A stretch of DNA of 64,000 nucleotides from Kribbella soli (GTDB lineage Bacteria; Actinomycetota; Actinomycetes; Propionibacteriales; Kribbellaceae), in the NCBI RefSeq assembly GCF_004331345.1, contig NZ_SJJZ01000003.1:1302001-1366000 (forward strand), written 5' to 3'. Each line of letters starts with the position of its first letter. Position 1 is the first letter of the stretch. Position numbers and translations under genes: made by a program. The notes beneath the pieces are model-generated. The model saw only the letters and a program-made list of their open reading frames with translations. It ran no database searches and was not told the origin of the DNA. Below are positions 44,572-51,881 of this stretch, piece after piece.

Positions 44572-44587
44572 CACGCGGATCGCGGCA
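44572..44587. repeat. Island repeat copy r6
   Basis: CACGCGGATCGCGGCA followed by TATGCGG; 14 bases match r2/r5. It lies 48 bp before the lipoprotein ATG. Confidence 0.6.
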
Positions 44588-44635
44588 TATGCGGTAAACG
44601 GGGTGTGCAACGTTTGGGTGGTGACGAGCATCTTT

Positions 44636-45127
44636 ATGGATGTGACAACGAACTCGAGCACTGCCCCGGCACTGCTAGCGGTCATGTGTCTAGGCCTTGG
44701 CGCGTGTAGCGCCCCTGCCAGTGACTCCACGAAGGGTTCGACGACCGCCGTGGTCTCATGCGCGAGTGCTCCCTTGTCAGTCACCTTCGCTGATCTCACC
44801 GTGAAGGCAGTCAACACGGGGACCAGCACGTGCAACCTTTCCGGGAGTCATCCGGTGGAGCTGCCGTGGTGGCGCATCGTGGGCCCCGGACCCTCCGCTG
44901 CTGCCGGCGCACTGCCTCCGGGCGCTGCTTTGGTGCAGGCCTACAAGCCTGAAGGCAGCAATGGTTGTCCATGGCCCGGTGCACCGAGTGGTGCCGCCCA
45001 ACTCACCGTGTCTGTCGAGGGAAGGGCTCACGTGCTGAGCCTGCCTTCGACGGTCGTGCATGAGATTACGGAGTGCGACATGGTCTCGGTCCTGTCGCCG
45101 ACCATTGAGCCCCGCGCCTCCTCATGA
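44636..45127 (+). CDS. DUF4232-like lipoprotein
   Basis: A 163-residue protein with lipobox Leu-Gly-Ala-Cys (Cys24). It resembles DUF4232 proteins, with the Cys pair, the GTSTCNLSGSHPVELP motif and an all-beta exported domain. DUF4232 proteins are cell-surface proteins of unknown role in actinobacteria. GTG at 44621 is an alternative start. Confidence 0.65.
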   Translation: MDVTTNSSTAPALLAVMCLGLGACSAPASDSTKGSTTAVVSCASAPLSVTFADLTVKAVNTGTSTCNLSGSHPVELPWWRIVGPGPSAAAGALPPGAALVQAYKPEGSNGCPWPGAPSGAAQLTVSVEGRAHVLSLPSTVVHEITECDMVSVLSPTIEPRASS

Positions 45128-45266
45128 ACTCGACGCGGCCGCGCCCAGACTCCAAGCAGAGCGAACTCCATCGGACTGCCGTCATAGGACGCAAGCAACG
45201 TCCGCAATTCGGCAGATCCGTGCATTGGTCGGCTGCCTCAGTTGGTCGCCAGACGTCTAGCTTGTC

Positions 45267-45310
45267 GCACATCAGTTGGCGGACATGTGTCGCGCATCTA
45301 TTGGCGGATC
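45267..45310 (+). mobile_element. IS21-like terminal repeat relic B
   Basis: TGTCGCACATCAGTTGGCGG is followed 26 bp later by TGTCGCGCATCTATTGGCGG, with a third, partial TTGTCGCACG near 45330. The tandem units resemble the multiple terminal repeats of IS21-family elements. No transposase frame is present nearby. It is inverted relative to relic A at 40885. Confidence 0.5.
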
Positions 45311-45350
45311 ACAGATGGGCCCGCTACAACTTGTCGCACGAAGGCTGAAC

Positions 45351-45545
45351 CTACGGGATGAGGACCTCGGTCTCGTCGGTCCAACGGGCTACGGTCGACA
45401 GGACGGCTATATATTCCAAGGCCTGCTGTTCGGATCAGTCCGGCCGACGCGAGTGCGCGACCACGTTGCGGATGCCCGTGTAGGCTCCAATCGCGAGGTG
45501 GTAAAGACCGTCCTGTCTCGACTTCCACATTTTGGTCTCGCGATT
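45351..45545 (-). pseudogene. Remnant of a TIGR02391/Ymh-like gene with in-frame stop
   Basis: The minus strand reads QDGLYHLAIGAYTGIRNVVAH, then RRPD, an in-frame TGA and SEQQALEYIAVLSTVARWTD to a TAG at 45351. The GIRN-AH pattern followed by an ALEYI..LS..AR helix resembles the C-terminal part of TIGR02391-type proteins, which often occur near phage-defence genes. Only this end remains, so it is a pseudogene. The family call is tentative. Confidence 0.4.
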
Positions 45546-45549
45546 GCCA

Positions 45550-46161
45550 GGTAGCCAGAGCCGCGTCCTGCCATTGCCCGAGTTCCGTGAGAAACCATCA
45601 GTGACAAGCTCGCGATCGACGAGCGTCGCGACCCGATCGAGTGGGAGTTCGTTCGTGTTCACCTCGCTGCAAGGCAAGCCCTGGTACCACTCGAACTTCC
45701 GCCAGCGCTTCTGGCGGCCCGCGTGGGATGGTGCCGATCCGAGCAACCCGACTTCGGTGCGCCACGTGCCTGCGATCCTTTCTGGCTTCCGGTTCCACGA
45801 GAGGCGGCACACGCACGCCACCTGGCTGACCGAGGACGGCATCGAGGAGGTCGCTCGCCGCGCTCGGCTTGGTCACAAGATGAAGGGCATGGGTCGCGTC
45901 TACGACCACGTGACGCCCGAGATGGAGCGCCAGATCTCGGAAGCGTTAGAGGACCGATGGGTTACGTCGGTACTCGCCCTGGACGATGGCGAGCGAGAGA
46001 AGCTGCTCACGTGGGTGCCCGTGATCAAGGACACCATCGAGAAGGCCCAGCAGGAGGCTGAGACCCTGGCGGCCAAGTTGGTGGGAGGCGAGCGCTTCTC
46101 CCAAATCTCTCCCGCTGGGGCCTCTAACGCAAACAGGCCAGGGGGCGAAAGTGCCTCCTGA
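45550..46161 (+). pseudogene. Tyrosine recombinase remnant of inserted segment 1
   Basis: The C-terminal catalytic part is present: SRVLPLPEF, SSFVFTSLQGKPWYHSNFRQRFW in two parts, RFHERRHTHATWL (His-x-x-Arg-His), LGHKMKGM and the nucleophile Tyr in VYDHV. About 200 N-terminal residues, including the first catalytic Arg, are missing, and the stretch between LPLPEF and FVFTS looks frameshifted. It belongs to a different branch from the integrase near tRNA-Ala. It lies directly before att copy c. Confidence 0.75.
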
Positions 46162-46166
46162 CCTGC
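46130..46166. terminator. Imperfect hairpin after the integrase remnant
   Basis: CAGGCCAGGGGGC and GCCTCCTGACCTG can pair with a few mismatches. The location between the integrase end and the att copy matches the perfect terminators at the other boundaries. Confidence 0.4.
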
Positions 46167-46178
46167 GGTTTCGTGCGG

Positions 46179-46220
46179 TGGAGCTTAGGGGATTCGAACC
46201 CCTGACCTCTTCCATGCCAT
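46179..46220 (-). repeat. tRNA-Ala 3' fragment, att copy c
   Basis: 42 bp (TGGAGCTTAGGGG through CCATGCCAT) are identical to the 3' part of tRNA-Ala(GGC). The five bases before it (TGCGG region) also match the tRNA locus. It is a boundary between inserted segments 1 and 2. Confidence 0.88.
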
Positions 46221-46305
46221 TCACAGACGCGCCTCGAATGCCCTTCTGACCGACCCAACCGGGCGTCCATGGACGTCCAGGGATGTTCGCGTCGGAGCGA
46301 GACGG

Positions 46306-46327
46306 TTGTCACTCAGTTAGTCACTCA
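46306..46327. repeat. Arm-type repeat pair, left end of segment 2
   Basis: TTGTCACTCAGT followed by TAGTCACTCATC, two 12-bp direct units. The same pair occurs at 50002 and 50746. It is a candidate integrase arm-binding site. Confidence 0.55.
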
Positions 46328-46480
46328 TCTTCAAGACTCCGGACCTGTTCCGAGCGCCAGAGCTGCGACTTCTGGGTTATGAGTAGCCCTGACGGTGTCT
46401 CACGTGCAGGTCTCGGTCTCGGGTCCCACCACGAGCCGCCCCGGTCGGATCGAGCAGCACCACGAGTGACACGCGCTAGC

Positions 46481-47020
46481 TCACCTCTCGCTCTCGTCCG
46501 GGTGTGCCCTGCCCCACTTCACGGCAGCCAGGAGTACCTGGATGCCCCACCCCAGCACGACCAGGTCCAACAGCATTTGTGTGGTGACTACGAGGCGGGC
46601 GGTCTCGCTCTTGGCGGAGATGTCGCCGAATCCAACTGTGGTGAAGATGGTGACGGTCAGGTAGAGCGCGTTGGAATGGTTGAGCGGCTCAGTGAACATC
46701 GCTGGGTCGTTGCGGCTGAGGATGAAGTAGTTGGCGGCGAAGAACAGCAGGAACAGGGGCGTGACCACCGCCAGTGACTCGGTTGCCCGGATAGCGGGGT
46801 GCCGCGAGTGAATGATCGCCCGGATCTGCCAGGCCGTTACTCCTCCCAGAACCGCGATGCCGATCGCGAGCTTCACAGGCACATGCGCGTCGCCCCCGCG
46901 GTCGAGTGGCAGCACGTAGTAGAGCGCCACCATGACCGTCGCCGACGCGAAGGCCCGAAGCAGCCCCCGCACGATGAGCCAGCGGCGGTGCCGCGGGGTG
47001 ATGGGTTCAGCGCTGGTCAT
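46481..47020 (-). CDS. Two-TM potassium channel family protein
   Basis: A 179-residue protein with a selectivity filter TVGFGD between two membrane helices (FFAANYFIL region and the C-terminal helix) and two further hydrophobic segments before them. No RCK domain is present. It would pass potassium passively. It is the first cargo gene of segment 2, along with a stress protein and a ClC transporter. Confidence 0.85.
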   Translation of the reverse strand: MTSAEPITPRHRRWLIVRGLLRAFASATVMVALYYVLPLDRGGDAHVPVKLAIGIAVLGGVTAWQIRAIIHSRHPAIRATESLAVVTPLFLLFFAANYFILSRNDPAMFTEPLNHSNALYLTVTIFTTVGFGDISAKSETARLVVTTQMLLDLVVLGWGIQVLLAAVKWGRAHPDESER

Positions 47021-47137
47021 CCGGCGCCCTCCTGCTACGCGCCGGTGGACCTGAAGACCTGTCGACCTTCAGCGTTTGCATGGGGAGCTCGATAGGAGCT
47101 CGCCGGTGGCCGGCTGCTTTCCACGGCGGCCGCGTGC

Positions 47138-48166
47138 TCAGTGGGTCTCTGCCGGCAGTTCGGCCACCTCGTGGGTCTGTGGTGTTCCGCCCAGCTCGCT
47201 GAGCTTGTGTGACACGGCATCGGCCTCGAACTCCCAGGCCAGCACTCCTACTGCTGCGTGACCTGCCTCGAGCTCGCTGCTGATACGCGCGGCGTCCTCG
47301 TCGGAGATCTTGAGACCCTTGTGGAAGAACTCGCCGATGAATCCGCCCCCGACGACACCTGCGACCGCACCTCCTAGCAGGGACAGACCGCCGGTCGGTA
47401 TCGCCGCGATGACGCCCAGGGCGACGCCGATCCCCATGCCCTTCTTCCCGGCACGCTTCCCGGCTTTGTGCTCCTTGAGCTTGCCCTTGTCGTTCATGAC
47501 GAGTACGCCGACGCCGTCGAGCTTCATGTACTCGGTGGCCTCGTCCCAGTTCCTCATCACCATGGCCGCCTCGTCGGCGCGGTCCTCGCTGGGGAAGAAC
47601 GCGAGCACCAGCTGTTGGGTGTCCCCATGGACCGCTTCTCTGTCTTTGCGCGGGGTCACCGCTTCCTGCCTGCTGATTCCGTGGCGTTCGAGGTAGGCGT
47701 AGACCTGTGCGGCGCCGTCGGAGTTCCCGTCCAGCTCGGACTTGATCCAGTTCCGCAGCGCGGGCTCGTGCACCATGAGGTCGTCGGCGAAGGCCTTCAG
47801 CTCAGGGTTCTTGGCGTGCTCGCCCATCTCGCTGTACAGCTTGTCGGCGTAGGGGGTTTCCTTCATTGTTTCCTTCGCCACGTCTTCGAACGACTTCTTG
47901 CGCGCCATGTCCATTCCCTGCCGGCCCAGCTTCTCGGCCTGCTCCAGGGTGACGCTCACGCCGGCGCCGTGGCCGAACTCCTCGGCGCGGTGGACGTTGT
48001 ACCACTCCATCGTCGCGACCGCGGTCGCATTGTCGGCGTACTCGGGATACCTGTCAGCGATCCCCTCGAACAAGGCGGCACCGAAGATCTCCCCTTCCCA
48101 GCTGATCTTCAGAAACTCCTGCTCCGACCGTCCCCCAATGAGGCGGTGTCTCTCCACAAACGTCAT
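47138..48166 (-). CDS. Fusion of ferritin-like and DUF1269 stress domains
   Basis: A 342-residue protein. Residues about 1-165 form a helical ferritin/rubrerythrin-like domain (EWYNVHRAEEFGHG and a second helix pair with HEPALRNW). Residues about 180-340 match the DUF1269 module (LVLAFFPSEDRADEAA; GVALGVIAAIPTGGLSLLGG hydrophobic hairpin; an ending WEFEADAV). Domain fusion is visible from sequence; the suggestion that the first half binds metals is an inference from the fold. Confidence 0.65.
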   Translation of the reverse strand: MTFVERHRLIGGRSEQEFLKISWEGEIFGAALFEGIADRYPEYADNATAVATMEWYNVHRAEEFGHGAGVSVTLEQAEKLGRQGMDMARKKSFEDVAKETMKETPYADKLYSEMGEHAKNPELKAFADDLMVHEPALRNWIKSELDGNSDGAAQVYAYLERHGISRQEAVTPRKDREAVHGDTQQLVLAFFPSEDRADEAAMVMRNWDEATEYMKLDGVGVLVMNDKGKLKEHKAGKRAGKKGMGIGVALGVIAAIPTGGLSLLGGAVAGVVGGGFIGEFFHKGLKISDEDAARISSELEAGHAAVGVLAWEFEADAVSHKLSELGGTPQTHEVAELPAETH

Positions 48167-48488
48167 GGCTCGACCCCCAAACTCAGACTGGGATGCCACC
48201 CCCGTTGGAGTACCTCCGTGGCCGTGGATGACGGAACGCAAGCCGCACCGTCGTTGGCAATCGTTACTGATGATTCGCCGCGCCTCGCAGAGGCTGCATC
48301 ACCCCAGTGGGATGACCCGCCCGCCCCGACCGATCCGACATCCTGAGATCGCGGTACCCAAACCGGCGACGAGTTGTCGGCATGTCGCGGCGAAGGCGGA
48401 CCGGCGGACACGGAGTGAGACCGCGGTGCCGGGGATTGTCTCTACTGAGGGGGGCCCACATGCGGACCAGGCAGAGGAACCACACCTC
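48167..48488. other. Divergent intergenic region without a gene
   Basis: 322 bp separate the stress-protein start from the ClC gene. No convincing frame, repeat or strong hairpin was found. It presumably holds both promoters. Confidence 0.5.
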
Positions 48489-49781
48489 ATGAGCGCCACG
48501 TCAGGATCGGCACCGGCGCCGCCGTTCCCTCAGACGCCACAGTTCTGGGTGCTGATGGTCAATGCGCTCGGACTCGGCGTCTTCGGCGCCTGCGTCGCCC
48601 TGCTGTTCATGGGACTGATCGGGCTTGGGGACGAGTGGTACACGGTCTCGGATCCGGGATGGTTCGGCGGACAGTGGTGGTGGCTGGCCGTCACGGCGGC
48701 GGCCGGAGTCGTGGTCGGCCTCCTGCGCCGGTGGACCCACCTGCCAGACAAGATCCCGAGCCTGATCGATGACCTCGAGCACGGCCACGTCGATGGCCGA
48801 TCGGTGCCAGGGGTGGTGGTCGTCTCGGCTGCCTCGTTGATCGGAGGCGCCAGCCTCGGCCCGGAGCAGGCACTCGGAGCCATGGGCGGCGGCGCCGCGC
48901 AGTGGACCGCCCGACGACGCCGGCTCAACGATGAAGACAGCCAGGTGAACACCAGGGCCGGGTTCGCCGGCGCCTATGGCGGACTGTTCTCCAGCACCCT
49001 GATCGTGGTGATGCTCATCCTGGAGGTCTCCCGCCCGGGCGGGCAACGGATGGCCAAGACGCTGGCCGCCACGATCGTTTCTTCCAGCGTCTCGTTCGCG
49101 ATCTACTTCGTCGTCGCGGGCGCCTTCTTCCTTGATGCCTACGCGGTGCCCGCCTTCACCTTCGAGGACTGGCAGTTGCTGGCCGGACTCGGCCTGGGCC
49201 TGTTCGCGGCGATGGTGGTGACGCTGCTGGGCGCCGTGATGAAGCTGGCAGCAAGGATGTTCGGCCGGCTCAAAGTGCCGGCCATCGTGCGGCCGGTGAT
49301 CGGTGGCCTGGTGTTCGGTGTCGTCGGCGTGATCCTGCCGCTGACGATGTTCACCGGCAGCGACCAGCTCAAGACCGTGCTGCAGACCGGCGAGACACTC
49401 GGCGCGGGCCTCCTGGCCGCCCTCGTGATCGCCAAGATCCTCACCTTCGCCGTCTGTGAGGCGAGCGGATTCGTCGGCGGCCCGATCTTCCCAGCGCTCT
49501 TCGTCGGCGGCACGGCCGGAGTGTTCGTGCACCAAGTCTTCCCCGACATGCCCCTGGGACTCGCATTCACGTGCATGCTCGCCGCGGTTCCCGGAGCCCT
49601 GGTCTCCGCGCCGTTCGCGCTGGTCCTGCTCGCCGCGTTCATGAGCCAACTGGGCGCGCTGCAGACCGCACCCGTCCTCATCGCCGTCATCACCGCATTC
49701 CTCGCCGTGGAGTCGGTGAGGTACGTCGCAGCCACCCGCCGGCGCAGCAACCCACAGACGAGTCGGAAGACAAACCAATGA
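48489..49781 (+). CDS. ClC-family chloride channel/antiporter
   Basis: A 430-residue protein with about ten helices. The ClC selectivity motifs are recognisable in modified form (SLGPEQALGAMGGG for GxExP, GGPIFPALFVGG for GxFxP, and DKIPSLIDD for GSGIP). The external gating Glu position appears as Glu in GPEQ. It moves chloride, maybe in exchange for protons. Start ATG follows a weak ribosome site. It is the last gene of segment 2. Confidence 0.75.
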   Translation: MSATSGSAPAPPFPQTPQFWVLMVNALGLGVFGACVALLFMGLIGLGDEWYTVSDPGWFGGQWWWLAVTAAAGVVVGLLRRWTHLPDKIPSLIDDLEHGHVDGRSVPGVVVVSAASLIGGASLGPEQALGAMGGGAAQWTARRRRLNDEDSQVNTRAGFAGAYGGLFSSTLIVVMLILEVSRPGGQRMAKTLAATIVSSSVSFAIYFVVAGAFFLDAYAVPAFTFEDWQLLAGLGLGLFAAMVVTLLGAVMKLAARMFGRLKVPAIVRPVIGGLVFGVVGVILPLTMFTGSDQLKTVLQTGETLGAGLLAALVIAKILTFAVCEASGFVGGPIFPALFVGGTAGVFVHQVFPDMPLGLAFTCMLAAVPGALVSAPFALVLLAAFMSQLGALQTAPVLIAVITAFLAVESVRYVAATRRRSNPQTSRKTNQ

Positions 49782-49837
49782 TCCGTTCATCGGGTGCCTA
49801 CCCACCTCCCGTTGTGCCTCCCAGGTCAAACAGAGGA

Positions 49838-49863
49838 GGCCCTTTCCCGATCGGGAAAGGGCC
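49838..49863. terminator. Perfect palindrome at segment 2 boundary
   Basis: GGCCCTTTCCCGA and TCGGGAAAGGGCC are exact complements with no loop bases (13 + 13). It holds the same position before an att copy as the hairpins at 39827 and 50778, but its sequence is different. Confidence 0.75.
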
Positions 49864-49875
49864 GCTGACCTGCGG

Positions 49876-49915
49876 TGGAGCTTAGGGGATTCGAACCCTG
49901 ACCTCTTCCATGCCC
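49876..49915 (-). repeat. tRNA-Ala 3' fragment, att copy b
   Basis: TGGAGCTTAGGGGATTCGAA followed by CCCTGACCTCTTCCATGCC. One C is missing in the T-stem compared with the intact tRNA-Ala. It is a boundary between segments 2 and 3. Confidence 0.85.
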
Positions 49916-50001
49916 TTCACAGCCTGGCCCTCAACGGCCCGCTGCGTGGCTCAAGTTGCCGTCCGTGGACGTGCGCAACTGTCCAGGGATGCACCACGCC
50001 G

Positions 50002-50024
50002 TTGCCACTCAGTTAGTCACGCAC
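50002..50024. repeat. Arm-type repeat pair, left end of segment 3
   Basis: TTGCCACTCAGT followed by TAGTCACGCACTC, slightly degenerate compared with the pairs at 46306 and 50746. Confidence 0.5.
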
Positions 50025-50070
50025 TCCTGGAGCTTCGCCTCGGAGGCCGGCACATCACTGATCGGAAGCG

Positions 50071-50760
50071 GACCGGAGCAAGCTCGTGGCGCGAAGGACG
50101 GCCGCCCGTCGAAGTCCCTCACGCTTGAGCAGGCGTCGAGGCTGCTCGACGTCGCGACGGCGACCCGGATGCACGCATACATCGTGGTGTCTCTGCTGAC
50201 CGGCGCACGCACGGAGGAGATGCGGGCTCTCACCTGGGATCACGTGGACTTGAAGGGAGCGCAGTACGCCGAACCGCCCCGGCCGCCGTCGATCGAGGTG
50301 TGGCGGATCGGTGCGCGAGCGAGGCGACACGAAGACGCGCAAGTCTCGCCGGACCCTCCGGCTTCCGGAACGATGCGTTGAGGCGCTGACGGACCACCTA
50401 CAACACCAGGAGATCGCAAGGGCCACTGCTGGCGATCGGTGGAGGCATCACAACCTCGTGTTCTGCACCTCGATCGGCACCGAGCTGGACGCCGCCAACG
50501 TCCGGCGCGCCTTCCGTCGCGTGGTCGCCCTGACACCTGGACTGAACGCGGCGGACTGGACGCCTCGCGAGCTGCGACACAGCTTCGTGTCGTTGCTCAG
50601 CGCCAGCGGTGTGCAGATCGAGCAGATCTCGCAGTTGGTCGGGCACAAGAGCACCCAGGTGACCGAGACCGTGTACTGGCACGAGTTGCGGCCGGTGCTG
50701 ACCGAGGGGGCCGAAGCGATGGACGAGATCCTGCCCCGAAACCGTGAGTCACTCAGTTAG
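50071..50760 (+). pseudogene. Tyrosine recombinase beside tRNA-Ala, truncated and frameshifted
   Basis: The first frame (SLTLEQASRLLDVA, YIVVSLLTGARTEEMRALTW with catalytic Arg) is joined to the second frame (GDTKTRKSRRTLRLP, TPRELRHSFVSLL, LVGHKST, nucleophile Tyr in TVYWHEL) by a one-base insertion around 50300-50308. Removing one A in CGGATCGGTG would restore WRSVRERGDTKTRKS. About 180-200 N-terminal residues are also absent. It therefore cannot encode an active integrase as read. Confidence 0.85.
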
Positions 50761-50767
50761 TCACTCA
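50746..50767. repeat. Arm-type repeat pair, right end of segment 3
   Basis: GAGTCACTCAGT followed by TAGTCACTCA in direct repeat. It overlaps the last codons of the integrase relic, as expected for an integrase arm site next to its gene. Confidence 0.55.
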
Positions 50768-50777
50768 GGTCATGAAA

Positions 50778-50809
50778 GAGGCCGGTTTCCCGAGTGGGAA
50801 ACCGGCCTC
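50778..50809. terminator. Hairpin between integrase relic and tRNA-Ala
   Basis: Perfect 14-bp stem GAGGCCGGTTTCCC/GGGAAACCGGCCTC with a GAGT loop. It lies 10 bp from the 3' end of tRNA-Ala and probably terminates tRNA transcription as well as integrase transcription. Confidence 0.85.
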
Positions 50810-50819
50810 TGACCTGCGG

Positions 50820-50892
50820 TGGAGCTTAGGGGATTCGAACCCCTGACCTCTTCCATGCCATGGAAGCGCGCTACCAACTGCGCCAAAGCCCC
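50820..50892 (-). tRNA. tRNA-Ala(GGC)
   Basis: 73 nt that fold as a full cloverleaf. The acceptor GGGGCUU pairs with AAGCUCC and has the G3:U70 pair that is the alanine identity element. The anticodon loop AUGGCAU gives anticodon GGC. The T-arm carries GGUUCGAAUCC in the usual place. CCA is not encoded. Its 3' half is copied at 39869, 46179 and 49876, which shows repeated use as an integration site. Confidence 0.95.
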
Positions 50893-51236
50893 GCGGTGTC
50901 TTGCGACTCCGAAAGCTTAGCGGATGAGTGCCTGCAAAGAAAAATCGGTTCCCTCGTGGGGCTGGTGAGGTAGATGACAGTCCGTTTGCGGTCTCCAGAC
51001 AGGTATGACGAGAGCTTGATCTGCACGGTCTCTCCACTGCTTGCGGTACGTCGCGGCGCGGCCCGGAGGCTCCCGAAGCAGCGGCCCGAGCGTTTGGGGA
51101 GGCCTGTCCCCCGGGATCGGGCAGTAGCACTCCCCGAACCAAACCGCGGGCGTCCCCAAACTGGTTTGGGGAGGACTGCCACTGCGACGAGGCCGGGCTT
51201 GCACCACGAGCGCCCGGCGCAGGACACCAGTACTTC
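50893..51236. other. Intergenic region upstream of tRNA-Ala, hairpin but no gene
   Basis: 344 bp with no supported gene. TCCCCAAAC and GTTTGGGGA at 51153-51172 form a 9-bp inverted repeat; GTTTGGGGAGG also occurs near 51092. The hairpin might end transcription of the phosphatase gene. Confidence 0.45.
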
Positions 51237-51881
51237 TTAGCGTTGGGGGTCGTCGCTCATTACTGGTTCGGGGAGGGAGCCGGCGTTCCATTCTTCGATT
51301 CGCCAGCCGGCGCGGCCCGGGAGCAGAGAGACCCAGTTGCAGTTGGCGAGGCCTCCGAAGGCGGGCCAGTTGGCTTGCGGGATGCCGAGGAACAGGCAGA
51401 TGCCGACGCGGGCGGCGAGGCCGTGGGTGGCGATCACGATGGTGTCCTCGGAGGATCCCTCCGACGAGATGCGGGACAGCGCATCGGCGAAGCGCTCCGC
51501 GACTTCTTCGATGGTTTCGCCGTTGGAGCCGCGGCGCTGCGGTTCGCCGCTGCGGATCCGGGTGGCGGCCTCAGGGTTGACGGCGGCGAGCTCGGCCATG
51601 GTGAGGCCGGCCCAGTCGTCGACGTCGATCTCGCGGAGCGCCTCGTCGTACTCGATCTTCAGACCGGTCAGTGCGGCGAGCTCACCCGCGGTGGACGCGG
51701 CACGTTGCAGGTCGCTGGCGAAGAGCCGCGTGGGCGCGAGCGACGCGAGTCGAGCGGCCGCGGCGCGTGCCTGTGCTACGCCGACCGCGTCGAGCGGGAT
51801 GTCGGCCTGGCCCTGGATCTTGTCCTGCAGGTTCCATTCCGTCCGGCCGTGCCGCCAGACGATCAGTCGGCCCGCGCTCAT
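51237..51881 (-). CDS. Histidine phosphatase family protein
   Basis: A 214-residue phosphoglycerate-mutase-like protein with the RHGRTEWN motif (residues about 9-16), a second His in IATHGL, and the acidic VDDWAGLT. In actinobacteria the gene after rsfS usually encodes this type of phosphatase, and some relatives act on glucosyl-3-phosphoglycerate. ATG overlaps the rsfS stop (ATGA). Exact substrate not assigned. Confidence 0.85.
   Translation of the reverse strand: MSAGRLIVWRHGRTEWNLQDKIQGQADIPLDAVGVAQARAAAARLASLAPTRLFASDLQRAASTAGELAALTGLKIEYDEALREIDVDDWAGLTMAELAAVNPEAATRIRSGEPQRRGSNGETIEEVAERFADALSRISSEGSSEDTIVIATHGLAARVGICLFLGIPQANWPAFGGLANCNWVSLLPGRAGWRIEEWNAGSLPEPVMSDDPQR

Noticed and set aside
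40943..44587. Integron cassette array with attC sites
   Set aside because: The repeats lack paired RYYYAAC/GTTRRRY cores, genes are in mixed orientation and no integron-type integrase is present. The repeat itself is kept as a finding.
45276..45554. Plus-strand frame across the IS relic
   Set aside because: It reads through terminal repeat units and opposite a better supported pseudogene on the minus strand.
50917..51291. Minus-strand open frame upstream of tRNA-Ala
   Set aside because: Pro/Arg-rich, no ribosome site or motif, and overlaps the phosphatase gene end.
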